From positions 1,674,001 to 1,738,000 of the forward strand of contig NZ_LT607412.1 in NCBI RefSeq assembly GCF_900091455.1: a stretch of 64,000 nt of DNA, written 5' to 3'. How positions within the stretch are numbered: position 1 is the stretch's first letter; every line of letters begins with the position of its first letter. The notes beneath the pieces are model-generated. The model was given only the letters and a program-made list of their open reading frames with translations. It ran no database searches and had not been told where the DNA came from. A program made the translations under genes and the position numbers. Below, in pieces: positions 6,764 to 16,416 of the stretch. The DNA is from Micromonospora coriariae (GTDB lineage: Bacteria > Actinomycetota > Actinomycetes > Mycobacteriales > Micromonosporaceae).

Positions 6764-8359
6764 ATGGCAACGGTCCGGGACGCGACGTACGACGTGCTCC
6801 GCACCCTCGGCATGACCACCATCTTCGGCAACCCCGGCTCCACCGAGGAACCGTTCCTGCGGGACTTCCCGGCCGACTTCCACTACGTCCACGCCCTGCA
6901 CGAGGCGACGGCCGTCGCGATGGCCGACGGCTACGCCCAGGTCACCGGCGCACCCGCCCACGTCAACCTGCACACCTCCCCGGGCACCGGCAACGGCATG
7001 GGCAACCTGGTCACCGCCTGGCACAACAAGACGCCGCTGATCGTCACCGCCGGCCAGCAGACCCGCGAGATGCTGCTGCTCGAACCCCGGCTCACCAGCC
7101 GCCGGGCCGCCGAGCTCCCCCAGCCGTACGTGAAGTGGGGCTACGAGCCGGTCCGGGCGCAGGACATCCCGGCGGCGCTGCTGCGCGCGTACGCGACAGC
7201 GGTGCAGCCGCCGGCCGGGCCGGTGTTCCTCTCCCTGCCGATGGACGACTGGGACCAACCGGCCGACTCCCCACCCGCGCCGCGCACGGTGGCCACCCGG
7301 TTCGCACCGGACCCGCAGCGACTGGCCGAGTTCGCCCGAGCCCTGGCCGGCAGCCGGAACCCCGTCCTGGTGTTCGGGCCCGGGGTGGACCGGTCCGGGA
7401 GTTGGTCGACCGCGATCGCGCTGGCCGAGCGGCTGGCCGCGCCGGTCTGGTCGGCCCCCGCGCCGGAACGGGCCGTGTTCCCGGAGGACCACCCGCAGTT
7501 TCGCGGGGTGCTGCCGTTCGCCATCAGGCCGCTGGCCGAGGCGCTGCGTGAACACGACACAGTGCTGGTGGTCGGCGCTCCGGTGTTCCGCTACTACCCG
7601 CACGTGCCGGGCGATCATCTGCCCGCCGGTGCCCGCCTGCTGCACGTCACGGACGACCCGGACGAGGCCGCCCGGGCCCCGGTCGGGGACAGCCTGCTCG
7701 GCGATCCCGGGCTGACCCTGGCCGCGTTGCTCGACCTGGTGCCGCCGGCCGACCGGCCACCACCGGCACCCCGGGCCGTCCCGGCGCCGCCGGAGGTCAC
7801 CGCACCGCTGAGCGCCGACGCCCTGTTCGCCGCGCTGGCCGCGCACTGGCCGGCGGACGGGGTGCTGGTCCAGGAGTCACCGTCCAACCTGTCCGCACTG
7901 CGCCGCCGGCTGCGGATCACCCGCCCGGCGTCGTACTTCACGATGGCCAGCGGCGGGCTCGGCTACGGCCTGCCGGCCGCGGTCGGGGTGGCGCTGGCCG
8001 AACGGGACACCGGGCGCGGCCGACCGGTGGTGGCGGTGGTCGGCGACGGCTCGTTCCACTACTCGGTGCAGGCGCTGTGGACCGCCGCCCGGCTGTCCCT
8101 GCCGGTGGTGGTGGTCGTTCCGGTCAACCAGCAGTACGCGATCCTCAAGGCGTTCGCCGAGCTGAAGGAGACGCCCGGGGTGCCCGGACTGGACCTACCG
8201 GGCCTGGACATCACGGCGATCGCGGCCGGCTACGGATGCGCCGCCGAGGTGATCGAGTCACCCGACCAGCTCGGCTCGGCGCTCACCGCCGGACTGCGTG
8301 CCGACGGTCCCACCGTGCTGCCGGTGCCGATCAGCACCGACGTGCCCAGCATCCTCTGA
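6764..8359 (+). CDS. mdlC: thiamine-diphosphate enzyme, benzoylformate decarboxylase-like
   Basis: This 531-residue enzyme has the three-domain ThDP decarboxylase fold. The N-terminal PYR domain carries TTIFGNPGSTEEPF with the catalytic-type Glu in HEATAVAMADGYA and the HTSPGTGNGMGNL block. A middle domain contains the GPGVDRSG and VVGAPVFRYY strands. The C-terminal PP domain has VGDGSFHYSVQALW, the GDG...N metal/ThDP motif, ending in NQQYAILKAF. These match benzoylformate decarboxylase (mandelate pathway), though related 2-oxoacid decarboxylases cannot be excluded. ATG 6764 is favoured over GTG 6758 because GGAGG at 6750-6754 is spaced correctly for it. No mandelate dehydrogenase gene lies nearby. 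Confidence 0.8.
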   Translation: MATVRDATYDVLRTLGMTTIFGNPGSTEEPFLRDFPADFHYVHALHEATAVAMADGYAQVTGAPAHVNLHTSPGTGNGMGNLVTAWHNKTPLIVTAGQQTREMLLLEPRLTSRRAAELPQPYVKWGYEPVRAQDIPAALLRAYATAVQPPAGPVFLSLPMDDWDQPADSPPAPRTVATRFAPDPQRLAEFARALAGSRNPVLVFGPGVDRSGSWSTAIALAERLAAPVWSAPAPERAVFPEDHPQFRGVLPFAIRPLAEALREHDTVLVVGAPVFRYYPHVPGDHLPAGARLLHVTDDPDEAARAPVGDSLLGDPGLTLAALLDLVPPADRPPPAPRAVPAPPEVTAPLSADALFAALAAHWPADGVLVQESPSNLSALRRRLRITRPASYFTMASGGLGYGLPAAVGVALAERDTGRGRPVVAVVGDGSFHYSVQALWTAARLSLPVVVVVPVNQQYAILKAFAELKETPGVPGLDLPGLDITAIAAGYGCAAEVIESPDQLGSALTAGLRADGPTVLPVPISTDVPSIL

Positions 8360-8386
8360 CCGGCACGTCCGGCCCACCTCAGCCGG

Positions 8387-9343
8387 TCAGCGCGGAGCGA
8401 TCGACAGCGGGGTGCCGGTGGAGACGTCCAACACCGGCCGTGCGCCCAGCGGCGCGGCCAGGGTGACGGTGACCGGCTCCAGTTTGAGCAGGTCGGGGCA
8501 GGGGCCGGTGGACCGGGCGGTGAAGCCGCCGCCGACCACCACCACGTCCGGCCGTTCCTGCACGAGTGGAGTGATCCCGGTGTCGCAGGCGCCCACACCG
8601 AGCCGGACGGTCAGCCGCGCGCCGTCGACGGCCATCAGGTCCTGAGCGGACAGCAGTCCGTCCGGCAGCGGTCGCGCCGGGGCGGTGGGGTCGGGGACGG
8701 GAGTGATCGCCGTCGGCGCGACGGCGAGCCGCGCCACCGGAACGGCCAGCTCCTCGACGGTGAACAGCCAGGCCGGGACCTGCGCCTCGCCCCGGCTGGT
8801 GCGGACCGGCACGGTGCCCAGCGTGACGCCGGTGACGGTCAGCGGAAGGCAGGCGGTCTCGGGGCCGCTGCTGACCCAGCCGTCCGGGCCGGGTTCGACG
8901 GTGGGGCCGGGAGTCGGCAGTCCCGGTCGCTTCGGCCGCCCGGGGCAGGGCAGCGGGTCACCCTGGTCGAGCTGCCGGTACGCCTCGGCGGCGCTGACCA
9001 ACGGCAGTGTCAGTCGACCGTCCGGGAAGCGGATCTCCCCGCCGACCCGGGTGGGCGGGATGGGCACCTGCTCCCGGTACCAGCCGGCCCGGAAGGCGGC
9101 CTCGGTGTCGGGGGTGAAGCGTGGGTCACCGATCAGCACGGTCGGCCCCTGCAACGGGACGTACCCCGTGCGCCACCCGGGGCCGGGCCGCCACGCCTGC
9201 GCGACCTCGGTGGCCCGCTGGTCGAAGGCCTCCCACCGGTGCGCCGGAGCGGTGGGTCCATCAGCCGGCCCGCCGCCAGTCGGGGCGCAGCCGGCCGCGA
9301 GCAGCAGCAGGGGCAGACCGAGGAGCAGAATCGATCGACGCAT
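8387..9343 (-). CDS. putative lipoprotein, function unknown
   Basis: This 318-residue protein begins with a lipoprotein signal (basic MRR, hydrophobic core, LAAGC lipobox), so it is probably anchored to the outer face of the membrane. The mature part has no enzyme motif I recognise. It contains a repeated-looking WRTGYVPLQGP and Pro-rich middle (GRPKRPGLPTPGPTVEPGP), four dispersed Cys and a C-terminal strand-rich region. It is convergent with the decarboxylase gene (27 bp gap). Confidence 0.7.
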   Translation of the reverse strand: MRRSILLLGLPLLLLAAGCAPTGGGPADGPTAPAHRWEAFDQRATEVAQAWRPGPGWRTGYVPLQGPTVLIGDPRFTPDTEAAFRAGWYREQVPIPPTRVGGEIRFPDGRLTLPLVSAAEAYRQLDQGDPLPCPGRPKRPGLPTPGPTVEPGPDGWVSSGPETACLPLTVTGVTLGTVPVRTSRGEAQVPAWLFTVEELAVPVARLAVAPTAITPVPDPTAPARPLPDGLLSAQDLMAVDGARLTVRLGVGACDTGITPLVQERPDVVVVGGGFTARSTGPCPDLLKLEPVTVTLAAPLGARPVLDVSTGTPLSIAPR

Positions 9344-9398
9344 GCGGGGTTCGACGCTTCCGTCGACGCCCCGGTTCCCGCCGTCGGCGGGCCCACCC

Positions 9399-9914
9399 TC
9401 AGGTCTCGCCGCCCAGATCCATCTGGTACGCCTGCCACAGCAGATCCGCGCCGCGCCGCCGGTGCCGTGCCAGCGTCCGCAGCAGGTACGCGGCCCGGTG
9501 CCGCAGCTCGTCCGGGCTGGCGTCGGCCTGCTCGGCGACCCGCTGCACGGCCAGGAGCGCGGCGCCGATCGCGGTGTGCTCCCGGGTCAGCAGCCGGACT
9601 CCGTGGCAGAGCCGGGGCGCGTGGGTGAGCAGTTCCCGGTAGAGCCCGCCCGGACCCTCAGTGACCTGCACGTGCTCGGTGAAGCCCTGTCCTACCGGGT
9701 GCAGCCGCAGCAGCACCCGTTCACGCCAGTGCGGCTCGCTCGGCGCCGCGGCGACGGCTCGGGCCAGCGCGTGCAGGTCACCGGCGAGCCCCGCCGGGCG
9801 GGGGTCACCGGGCAGCCCGGTGGACTGCCGTTCGCTGGGGAGGCTGGCCGGATGCGGTCGCGCGGCGGGCGGCCGGGCGACGACTGACGGCTGCTGAACC
9901 GGACCGGTGACCAT
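9399..9914 (-). CDS. hypothetical helical protein, possibly hemerythrin-like
   Basis: This 171-residue protein has a disordered Pro/Ala-rich first 45 residues followed by a helical bundle. His, Glu and Asp residues are spaced somewhat like a hemerythrin (HWRERVLLRLHP, EHVQVTEGPGG, REHTAIGAALL, RHRRRGADLLWQAY), but the pattern is too loose to claim metal binding. The start is ATG 9914 (MVTGPVQQ). Codon bias on this strand supports coding. It lies between a membrane protein gene and a lipoprotein gene on the same strand. Confidence 0.55.
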   Translation of the reverse strand: MVTGPVQQPSVVARPPAARPHPASLPSERQSTGLPGDPRPAGLAGDLHALARAVAAAPSEPHWRERVLLRLHPVGQGFTEHVQVTEGPGGLYRELLTHAPRLCHGVRLLTREHTAIGAALLAVQRVAEQADASPDELRHRAAYLLRTLARHRRRGADLLWQAYQMDLGGET

Positions 9915-10048
9915 GGGCACCTCCCGCGCGTGCGCTGCTACCGCATACCGCGATGGTGAACCCGCCCGTCCGCCCCTGTCCAGGGCCCCTGGCCGCCTCT
10001 TCTGCCCCACCCGCCGCACCCGTCCCGCGGGCCCCACCCGTACGCGGC

Positions 10049-10729
10049 TCAGCCGCCCAGCGGGTGCTCCGCGAGGCGACGCAGTGCGCCGGCGACGGCA
10101 TGGGCGTCGCCGTCTCGGCCGTCGGTGGGGCGCCCGGTGGTGATCGCGTCGGCCAGCGCCCGCAGCTCGGAAGGGGGCAGGGGCAGGCCCATGCCGTGCA
10201 GCGGGATGGTGACCCGCCGTCCACTGGTCCGGTCGGTGGCGACGATGATCGGCTGCCCCCGCGCCGGCCGGTCGTGGCCCTCCGCCTCGCGGTGCGGCAC
10301 CATCCCGGCGTCGATCCGGGCGGTGGCGAGGTCGACGGTGCGGCTGCCGAACGCGCCGCGCACCCGCGCCCGGCTGCCGTCCAGCCAGGCGGCCGTCCGC
10401 AGCACCCGCAGCACCAGGTAGACGCCGAGCAGGGCGAACGGCAGCCCGCACAGCCCGACGAGCCGGACCGATCCGGGCTGGTCCCAGCCGCCACCGCCAC
10501 CGGAATCCTGCAGCTCGGGCGGCAGCATCCCCGGTGGCAGGTCGCGGGCCTGCTCATAGGAGGCGAACCCGTCGCCGGGGCCGGTCAGCTGGCGCAGCAG
10601 CCCGTCAGCGACCAGGGGCAGCAGCACGAACGCGGCACCAACCGCGGCGATGAACACGCCGGCCAGCACCGAGACGGTGCGCTGACCGGGTGACGCGCCG
10701 ACCGACAGGCGCAGTTCTTCGATTCGCAC
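10049..10729 (-). CDS. two-helix membrane protein, PH-domain-like, unknown
   Basis: The predicted 226-residue protein starts at GTG 10729 (VRIEELRLSVG). It has a first membrane segment (about 22-40), an extracytoplasmic Gly-rich loop, a second hydrophobic segment (about 95-115) and a cytoplasmic beta-rich tail. The tail (RARVRGAFGSRTVDLATARID, PIIVATDRTSGRRVTIPL) resembles bacterial PH-like domains. Reading frames extending further upstream run into the tmRNA terminator and are not supported. No function is assigned. Confidence 0.6.
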   Translation of the reverse strand: MRIEELRLSVGASPGQRTVSVLAGVFIAAVGAAFVLLPLVADGLLRQLTGPGDGFASYEQARDLPPGMLPPELQDSGGGGGWDQPGSVRLVGLCGLPFALLGVYLVLRVLRTAAWLDGSRARVRGAFGSRTVDLATARIDAGMVPHREAEGHDRPARGQPIIVATDRTSGRRVTIPLHGMGLPLPPSELRALADAITTGRPTDGRDGDAHAVAGALRRLAEHPLGG

Positions 10730-10812
10730 AGTCGGCAGCGTAGGCGAGCCGGGCTGCGGCCGCGTCCCGGCGTCCGCCGGGGGTGCGAACACCCGGGGAC
10801 CCCCGGATACGA

Positions 10813-10845
10813 CGATGCGCCCCGGCCGGTGGCCGGGGCGCATCG
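10813..10845 (-). terminator. tmRNA terminator
   Basis: A 15-bp perfect stem (10813-10827 with 10831-10845, arms beginning CGATGCGCC) and a 3-base loop lie ten bases 3' of the tmRNA end. No U-tract follows, as is common in actinomycetes. Confidence 0.8.
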
Positions 10846-10854
10846 CTTTCGAGG

Positions 10855-11230
10855 TGGTGGAGGTGCCGGGAATCGAACCCGGGTCCTTCGCCGGTTTGTC
10901 AGGGCTTCTCCGAGCGCAGCTCGCTGTGCCTCTACTCGGCCCCACCGCTCACGCGAGCAAGTTGGTGTGACGGGCCCAGTCGCTGATTGATCTCGCCGCA
11001 CGGACCCCGCGACCGGGTCCGATTGGCCAGCCTTCTAGCTGATGCCGGCTACTGGGACGAAGGCGTTCCCAGGCCGACAGACTTAGCTACTCGCCTCAGG
11101 CGGCGAGAGCGAAGTCAGCGCGATTGTTCTTGGCGCTTATAAGTTTCCGACGACCGATTCTCGAGACGACGTCGGCTTCCTCGGCTCGCTTCCCCTGTCG
11201 CTGCGTACGAAGTCGAAACCAGTCACCCCC
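10855..11230 (-). ncRNA. ssrA: tmRNA
   Basis: The 376-base RNA rescues stalled ribosomes by acting as tRNA-Ala and mRNA. Its 5' end GGGGGTGACTGG pairs with the 3' end GGCACCTCCACCA (CCA encoded), including the G:U alanine identity pair, and a TTCGATT T-loop is present. The internal reading frame (11134 down to 11096) encodes the tag AKNNRADFALAA followed by TGA; the ALAA end is the classic protease signal. The conserved GACTGGTTTCGACTT start is seen. It lies directly upstream of its terminator and next to smpB. Confidence 0.95.
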
Positions 11231-11334
11231 TCGACAGGCCGCCGATGTGGCGGCACTGACAAGACTAACGCCTGCCGCAACGGGTTTCATCCCGAGCCCC
11301 GGGCCGGCGTGCCGACCCGGACAAACGGGACAAA

Positions 11335-11823
11335 CTAGTCGTCCATGCCCTTGCCGCGACGGCCGCTGACCCGGGCGATCTCCCGGTCCGCGTCCCGCTT
11401 GGCGAGGTCCTGGCGCTTGTCGTACGACTTCTTGCCCTTGGCCAGGGCGATCTCCACCTTGGCCCAGCCGTCGGAGAAGTAGACCTGCAACGGGACCATT
11501 GTCAGGCCGCCCTCGCGGGTCTTGCCGATCAGCCGGTCGATCTCCCCACGGTTGAGCAACAGCTTGCGGGTACGCCGGGGCTCGTGGTTGGTCCAGGTGC
11601 CCTGGGTGTACTCCGGGATGTGCATCGCGTGCAGGAACAACTCGCCGTTGCGCTCCTGGGCGAACGCGTCCACGAGCGACGCCCGCCCGGCCCGCAGCGA
11701 CTTGACCTCGGTGCCGGTCAGCGCCATGCCCGCCTCGTACGTGTCGAGGATCGAGTAGTCGTGGCGCGCCTTCTTGTTGGAGGCGACCACCTTGCGCCCC
11801 TTTTCCCGTGGCATCGGCGCCAC
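11335..11823 (-). CDS. smpB: SsrA-binding protein SmpB
   Basis: This 162-residue protein is SmpB, the tmRNA partner in trans-translation. The family blocks [50 protein letters not shown] and [13 protein letters not shown] are all present, ending in the basic C-terminal tail that enters the mRNA channel. GTG 11823 has AGGAG five bases upstream; ATG 11814 (MPREKGRK) is an equally plausible start by alignment. The gene sits immediately upstream of tmRNA on the same strand, downstream of the ftsEX operon terminator. Confidence 0.96.
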   Translation of the reverse strand: MAPMPREKGRKVVASNKKARHDYSILDTYEAGMALTGTEVKSLRAGRASLVDAFAQERNGELFLHAMHIPEYTQGTWTNHEPRRTRKLLLNRGEIDRLIGKTREGGLTMVPLQVYFSDGWAKVEIALAKGKKSYDKRQDLAKRDADREIARVSGRRGKGMDD

Positions 11824-11892
11824 CCCCTCTCCTGATCATCGCCCACCGGGGTGACCCCGGCCGGACAACCGATCATGCTACCTGAATCACAA

Positions 11893-11932
11893 GGACCCTC
11901 CCGCGCCGTTTATTTCCGGCGCGGGAGGGTCC
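11893..11932 (-). terminator. terminator of the ftsEX transcript
   Basis: The 16-bp stem GGACCCTCCCGCGCCG/CGGCGCGGGAGGGTCC encloses an 8-base T-rich loop. It lies between the ftsX stop and the smpB start, ending the prfB-ftsE-ftsX transcript. Confidence 0.8.
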
Positions 11933-11963
11933 CCGGGAGACGACGGGACGACCCGTACGGTCG

Positions 11964-12839
11964 CTACACCCGCAGGTAGAAGCGGAGGGTGGTCCAGGCG
12001 GTGGCGGCGCTGATCAGGCCACCGACGCCGGCCATCAGCGGGAAGATGAACAGGATGTCGCCCCAGCTGATCGGCGAGAGCAGGCCCTCCAAGGCCTTGA
12101 GCGACCCGTCGAAGAGCAGATACTTCGCCGCTATCAGTGCCACCAGGCCGAGCAACGAGCCGATCAGGCCGGCCACCACGGCCTCCAGCACGAACGGCGC
12201 CTGGATGAACCAGTTGGACGCGCCGACGAGCTTCATGACCGCCACCTCACGCCGCTTGCTGTACGCGGCCACCTGAATGGTGTTGGCGACCAGCAGCAGC
12301 GCGGCGACCGCCATCACGATGGCGGCGGCCAGGGCGATGTTCTGGATCGCGGTGAGGATGTTGAAGACCTTGTCCAGCAGTCGGCTCTGGTCGATGATCT
12401 CGTCGACGCCCTCGGTGTCCTTGTACTGGTCGTAGATGTTCTTGTACTGCTCCGGGTTGTTCAGCTTGATCCGGAACGACGGCGGAAGGCTGTCCTCCTT
12501 GACGGCGCTGATCAGGTCAGGCGCGTCCTGGAACATCTCCTGGAACCGCTTGTACGCCTCGGCCTTGTCGACGTAGATGACCTCGCTGACCAGCGGGTCG
12601 GCCTCGAGCTTCGCGTTCATCTGCTCGCGCTGCTCGTCGGTCACGTCGGTCTGCAGGAAGATCGAGACTTGGATGTTCTTGTAGTAGAGGTCCTTCATGT
12701 CGTCGACCTGGCGGTACATGAGACCGCTGGCGCCGAGCATGGTCAGCGAGACCGCCATCGTGATGATCATCGCGATGGTCATGGTCACGTTGCGCCACAG
12801 TCCGACCAGTACCTCGGACAGGACGTATTTCACGCGCAT
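11964..12839 (-). CDS. ftsX: cell division permease FtsX
   Basis: This 291-residue membrane protein is FtsX, which with FtsE couples the divisome to peptidoglycan hydrolases. It has a short cytoplasmic N-terminus (MRVKYVLSEVLVGLWRN), membrane segment one (about 21-42), an extracytoplasmic domain (about 45-170), and three further membrane segments including the LLLVANTIQVAAYSKRREVAVMKLVGAS block typical of FtsX-type permeases. In actinobacteria the large loop engages hydrolases of the RipC type. It follows ftsE by about 65 bp. Confidence 0.96.
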   Translation of the reverse strand: MRVKYVLSEVLVGLWRNVTMTIAMIITMAVSLTMLGASGLMYRQVDDMKDLYYKNIQVSIFLQTDVTDEQREQMNAKLEADPLVSEVIYVDKAEAYKRFQEMFQDAPDLISAVKEDSLPPSFRIKLNNPEQYKNIYDQYKDTEGVDEIIDQSRLLDKVFNILTAIQNIALAAAIVMAVAALLLVANTIQVAAYSKRREVAVMKLVGASNWFIQAPFVLEAVVAGLIGSLLGLVALIAAKYLLFDGSLKALEGLLSPISWGDILFIFPLMAGVGGLISAATAWTTLRFYLRV

Positions 12840-12906
12840 CGGGGGTTCCTCCGGGTCTCCGGCATGAAGTGTTCGTCGTCAGGCTGCGCAGGGGTGGAGC
12901 GCCGGC

Positions 12907-13587
12907 TCACCCGTAAACGCCGCGGGCCTGGTCACGGACGATGCGACCGCTCTCAATCTCTACGACGCGGCGGCGCATCTGGTTCACGATGTTGGAGTCG
13001 TGGGTGACCATCACGACGGTCGTGCCGGTGCGGTTGATCCGGTCCAGCAGACGCATGATCTCGATCGAGGTGTCCGGGTCCAGGTTTCCCGTGGGCTCGT
13101 CCGCGAGGAGGATCAGCGGACGGTTCACGAACGCCCGGGCCACGGCGACCCGCTGCTGCTCACCACCGGAGAGCTCGTGCGGGTAGCGGTGCTCCTTGCC
13201 ACCGAGCCCGACCAGCTCCAGCACCTCCGGCACGACCCGGCGGGCAACCGCCTTGGTCTTGCCGATCACCTCAAGGGCGAACGCCACGTTCTCGTACGCG
13301 GTGCGGTTCGGCAGCAGCCGGAAGTCCTGGAAGACGCAGCCGATCGAGCGCCGGAAGTGGGGTCGCTTCCAGGAGCGCATCGAGGTGACGTCCTTGCCGT
13401 TGACGACGACGCGCCCCTTGTTGGGGGCGACCTCGTGCAGCAGCATCTTGATGATCGTGGACTTGCCGGAGCCGGATGGACCGATGAAGAAGACGAACTC
13501 GCCCTTCTCGATCGAGACGGACACGTTGTCGAGCGAAGGCCGGGACGCCTTCGGGTACGTCTTCGTCACTTGCTCAAGCTGAATCAC
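12907..13587 (-). CDS. ftsE: cell division ATP-binding protein FtsE
   Basis: This 226-residue ABC ATPase partners FtsX. Walker A is GPSGSGKST, the signature is LSGGEQQR and Walker B is [12 protein letters not shown], followed by the switch His in VTHD. The start is the GTG at 13587 ([13 protein letters not shown]), the conserved family N-terminus; a longer in-frame reading to 13623 adds only unconserved residues. No clear ribosome binding site precedes it. It is the middle gene of the prfB-ftsE-ftsX group, an arrangement shared with mycobacteria. Confidence 0.96.
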   Translation of the reverse strand: MIQLEQVTKTYPKASRPSLDNVSVSIEKGEFVFFIGPSGSGKSTIIKMLLHEVAPNKGRVVVNGKDVTSMRSWKRPHFRRSIGCVFQDFRLLPNRTAYENVAFALEVIGKTKAVARRVVPEVLELVGLGGKEHRYPHELSGGEQQRVAVARAFVNRPLILLADEPTGNLDPDTSIEIMRLLDRINRTGTTVVMVTHDSNIVNQMRRRVVEIESGRIVRDQARGVYG

Positions 13588-13705
13588 GGGTGGTGAGTCT
13601 ACGCGGTGTGACGACAGAGCCAAGCCCCACGCCCCGCACAGGCGGCGCGCGTCCTCGAATTAGGGCTTAACCAGGAGATCGACGACGCGCTCCGCCCGCG
13701 TGTGA

Positions 13706-14836
13706 TCACGCACCGTCGCCGGCGAGCTGTCGCTGCTTGCGCCAACGGATACCCGCTTCGATGAAGCCGTCCAACTCGCCGTCGAAGACCGCGCTCGGAT
13801 TGCCGGTCTCCTGCTCGGTTCGGAGATCCTTCACCATCTGATACGGGTGCAGGACGTAGGAGCGCATCTGGTCGCCCCACGAGCCGGCCGCGTTCTCCTT
13901 GAGCCCCTCGAGCTTGGCCTGCTCCTCCTGGCGCTTGCGCTCCAGCAGCCGGGCCTGGAGCACCCGCAGCGCGGAGGCCTTGTTCTGCAGCTGGGACTTC
14001 TCGTTCTGGCAGGTCACCACGATGCCGGTCGGAATGTGGGTGAGCCGGACCGCCGAGTCGGTGGTGTTGACGCTCTGCCCGCCCGGGCCGGAGGAGCGGT
14101 AGACGTCGACCCGCATCTCGTTCTCCGGGATGTCGATGTGGTCGGTCTGCTCGGTGACCGGCAGGACCTCCACGCCCGCGAAGCTGGTCTGCCGGCGGCC
14201 CTGGTTGTCGAACGGGCTGATCCGGACCAGCCGGTGGGTGCCCGACTCGACGCTGAGCGTGCCGTACGCGTAGGGCACCTTCACCGCGAAGGTGGCCGAC
14301 TTCAGGCCCGCCTCCTCGGCGTACGAGGTCTCGTAGACCTCGGTCGGGTAGCCGTGCCGCTCCGCCCAGCGCAGGTACATCCGCAGCAGCATCTCGGCGA
14401 AGTCCGCCGCGTCCACGCCGCCCGCGCCGGCCCGGATGGCGACCAACGCCTCCCGGGAGTCGTACTCGCCGGAGAGCAGGGTGCGGACCTCCATCTCCTG
14501 GATGGCCTTGGTCAGCCCGGTGATCTCCGATTCGACCTCGGTCAGCACGCCCGGGTCCGACTCGGCCTCGGCCAGCTCCAGCAGCACCTTGGCGTCGTCG
14601 AGCTGCGAACGCAGGCTGCCCAGCTTGCTGATCTCGCCGTTGACGTACGACAGCTGCGAGGTCACCTGCTGAGCCTTGGCCTGGTCGTCCCACAGGTCCG
14701 GGGCGGAAGCCTGCTCCTCCAGCCGAGCCTTGTCCTCGTGCAGACGGTCAAGGTTGAGGACGGCCTCGATGTTTCGCAGGGTCGCGTCGAGTTCCTTGAG
14801 CTGTTCGGCGTAATCGGCAGCGGTCACGACAGACAA
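13706..14836 (-). CDS. prfB: peptide chain release factor 2
   Basis: This 376-residue protein releases peptides at UGA and UAA. The SPF stop-recognition tripeptide is seen in [11 protein letters not shown] and the catalytic GGQ in [20 protein letters not shown]. The reading frame is uninterrupted, so the autoregulatory +1 frameshift with an early in-frame UGA found in many bacteria is absent here. Its position upstream of ftsE is conserved in actinobacteria. It starts at ATG 14836. Confidence 0.97.
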   Translation of the reverse strand: MSVVTAADYAEQLKELDATLRNIEAVLNLDRLHEDKARLEEQASAPDLWDDQAKAQQVTSQLSYVNGEISKLGSLRSQLDDAKVLLELAEAESDPGVLTEVESEITGLTKAIQEMEVRTLLSGEYDSREALVAIRAGAGGVDAADFAEMLLRMYLRWAERHGYPTEVYETSYAEEAGLKSATFAVKVPYAYGTLSVESGTHRLVRISPFDNQGRRQTSFAGVEVLPVTEQTDHIDIPENEMRVDVYRSSGPGGQSVNTTDSAVRLTHIPTGIVVTCQNEKSQLQNKASALRVLQARLLERKRQEEQAKLEGLKENAAGSWGDQMRSYVLHPYQMVKDLRTEQETGNPSAVFDGELDGFIEAGIRWRKQRQLAGDGA

Positions 14837-14891
14837 GCGTACTGTGTCGCGGGCGCAGCAGCTCGTTCCCTATGCGCGAACCCGCCGCTGG

Positions 14892-15407
14892 TCACCCGAC
14901 GGGAGCGGACTTCAGCCACGACAGGGCCGCGCGGTGGTAGGCGACGGCGAACTCCAGCGCGCTGGCGTCGTACGTCTCCCCGTCCCGTTTGGCGTTCTTC
15001 ACCTGTTCCCGCACCTGGGCGAGGGCCTCGGTGTGGTATTCGTTGGCGGAGGCGTACAGGCTCTTGAGCTGGCTGGCGGAGTGCAACTCGCCGAAGGCCA
15101 TCCGAAGCGCTATCGGGTTGCGGATGGTGTCCCGCCCCGGGTTCTCCGTCAGCCAGCGGGAAAATGTCCGTTTCCCGCTGGCGGTGAGCGAGTACGGCTG
15201 GCTCATCCGCGGCCCCGGCTTGCCGAGCCGCACCAGACCCCGCTCGGCCAGCACCGGCAACTCGCGGTAGACCTGGCTGCGGGTCATCGACCAGTACGGC
15301 GCCAGCCGGCGCTCAGCGGCGGCCATCAACTGACCACCTGTCATGGGACCCTCGTGGAGCAGCCCGAGCAGGGCCGCCGCCGTGGGGTTGACTCCGGAAT
15401 CCGCCAT
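14892..15407 (-). CDS. PadR family transcriptional regulator
   Basis: This 171-residue DNA-binding protein has an N-terminal PadR winged helix (AALLGLLHEGPMTGGQLMAAAERRL, SRSQ-like TRSQVYRELPVLAERGLVRL, then the wing with SLTASGKRTFSRWL) and a C-terminal helical dimerisation region (about 100-171), making it the larger PadR-s2/AphA-like form. PadR proteins usually repress a neighbouring detoxification, efflux or catabolic gene and respond to phenolics or drugs. The start is ATG 15407. Its target is not evident; the nearest gene upstream on the same strand is kynA. Confidence 0.85.
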   Translation of the reverse strand: MADSGVNPTAAALLGLLHEGPMTGGQLMAAAERRLAPYWSMTRSQVYRELPVLAERGLVRLGKPGPRMSQPYSLTASGKRTFSRWLTENPGRDTIRNPIALRMAFGELHSASQLKSLYASANEYHTEALAQVREQVKNAKRDGETYDASALEFAVAYHRAALSWLKSAPVG

Positions 15408-15550
15408 GCCCACTACGCTGCCACTTTGCGCTCGCGGCGTCCAGGATTTGACGGTTTGCCACCCGACAGGACTTCCTATGTGCACTGTCGGTCGCAGACT
15501 GTCCGTTGAGGACTATCGATGGATTGCGCGGGCCGGTCGCGACGACCCGG

Positions 15551-16354
15551 TCAGAGCCGGCTGCGCAGCTCCCACAACTCCGGATAGAAGCGCGTCTCCA
15601 CCCGGGACCGCAGGTAGGCGCCGCCGGCCGACCCGCCGGTGCCCGGCTTGGTGCCGATCTGCCGCTCGGCCATCAGCACGTGCCGGGCCCGCCACAGGGA
15701 AAACGCCTGATCGTGGGCGACCAGCGCCTCCGCGAGGTCCCAGAGCGGCCCGAACCGCTCCCGGTCCGCGGCGATCCTGGCGTACGCCGCGAAGCGCGCC
15801 TCGGCGTCGCCGACCGGGAACCCGGCCCGGGCGAGCACGGCCAGGAAGCCGTCCCAGAGGCTCGGCTCGACCAGTCGCCGCTCCAGCCGGTCCCGTTCGG
15901 TCGGCGGCAACCGGCGGAACCGGTGCAGGAAGTCCGGGTCCTTGAGCCCGGAGAGGAACTCGATCTCCCGGAACTGCACCGACTGGAACCCGCTGGCCGG
16001 GGCGAGCTTGGTGCGGAAGGCCAGGAAATCCTGCGGCGTCATCGTGTCGATCACGTCGACCTGGCCGACCAGCACCCGCTCCACCACGTGGCAGCGTTCC
16101 AGCCGCACCCGGGGCAGGTAGGTCTCGCCGGCCAGCATCCGGTCACGGGCGTCGGACAGCTCGGCGAGCAACAGCTTGAACCACAGCTCGTACACCTGGT
16201 GGATGGTGATGAAGAGCAGTTCGTCGTGGGAGGCCGGGTCGGACTCCGGCACCTGCGCGGCGAGCAGATCGGCCAACCGCAGGTAGTCGCTGTAGGTGAG
16301 CAGGCCGCCCTGTTCCCCGAAGCGGGGATCGGGCGCGGGGGTGGGGTGCGTCAC
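15551..16354 (-). CDS. kynA: tryptophan 2,3-dioxygenase
   Basis: This 267-residue haem enzyme opens the indole ring of L-tryptophan to N-formylkynurenine, the first step of the kynurenine route. Diagnostic blocks are LTYSDYLRL, the active-site HDELLFITIHQVYELWFK segment, and the C-terminal WRARHVLMAERQIGTKPGTGG, which contains the haem-ligand His and the substrate-binding GTGGS loop. Other kynurenine genes are not seen nearby. It is followed by the PadR gene and preceded by pruA on the same strand. Confidence 0.95.
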   Translation of the reverse strand: MTHPTPAPDPRFGEQGGLLTYSDYLRLADLLAAQVPESDPASHDELLFITIHQVYELWFKLLLAELSDARDRMLAGETYLPRVRLERCHVVERVLVGQVDVIDTMTPQDFLAFRTKLAPASGFQSVQFREIEFLSGLKDPDFLHRFRRLPPTERDRLERRLVEPSLWDGFLAVLARAGFPVGDAEARFAAYARIAADRERFGPLWDLAEALVAHDQAFSLWRARHVLMAERQIGTKPGTGGSAGGAYLRSRVETRFYPELWELRSRL

Positions 16355-16416
16355 CCCGGCCAGGCTACCGCCGGCGGCAGCGCCACGCGCGCCGCCGGCG
16401 GTCGTCGCCGGTCAGC

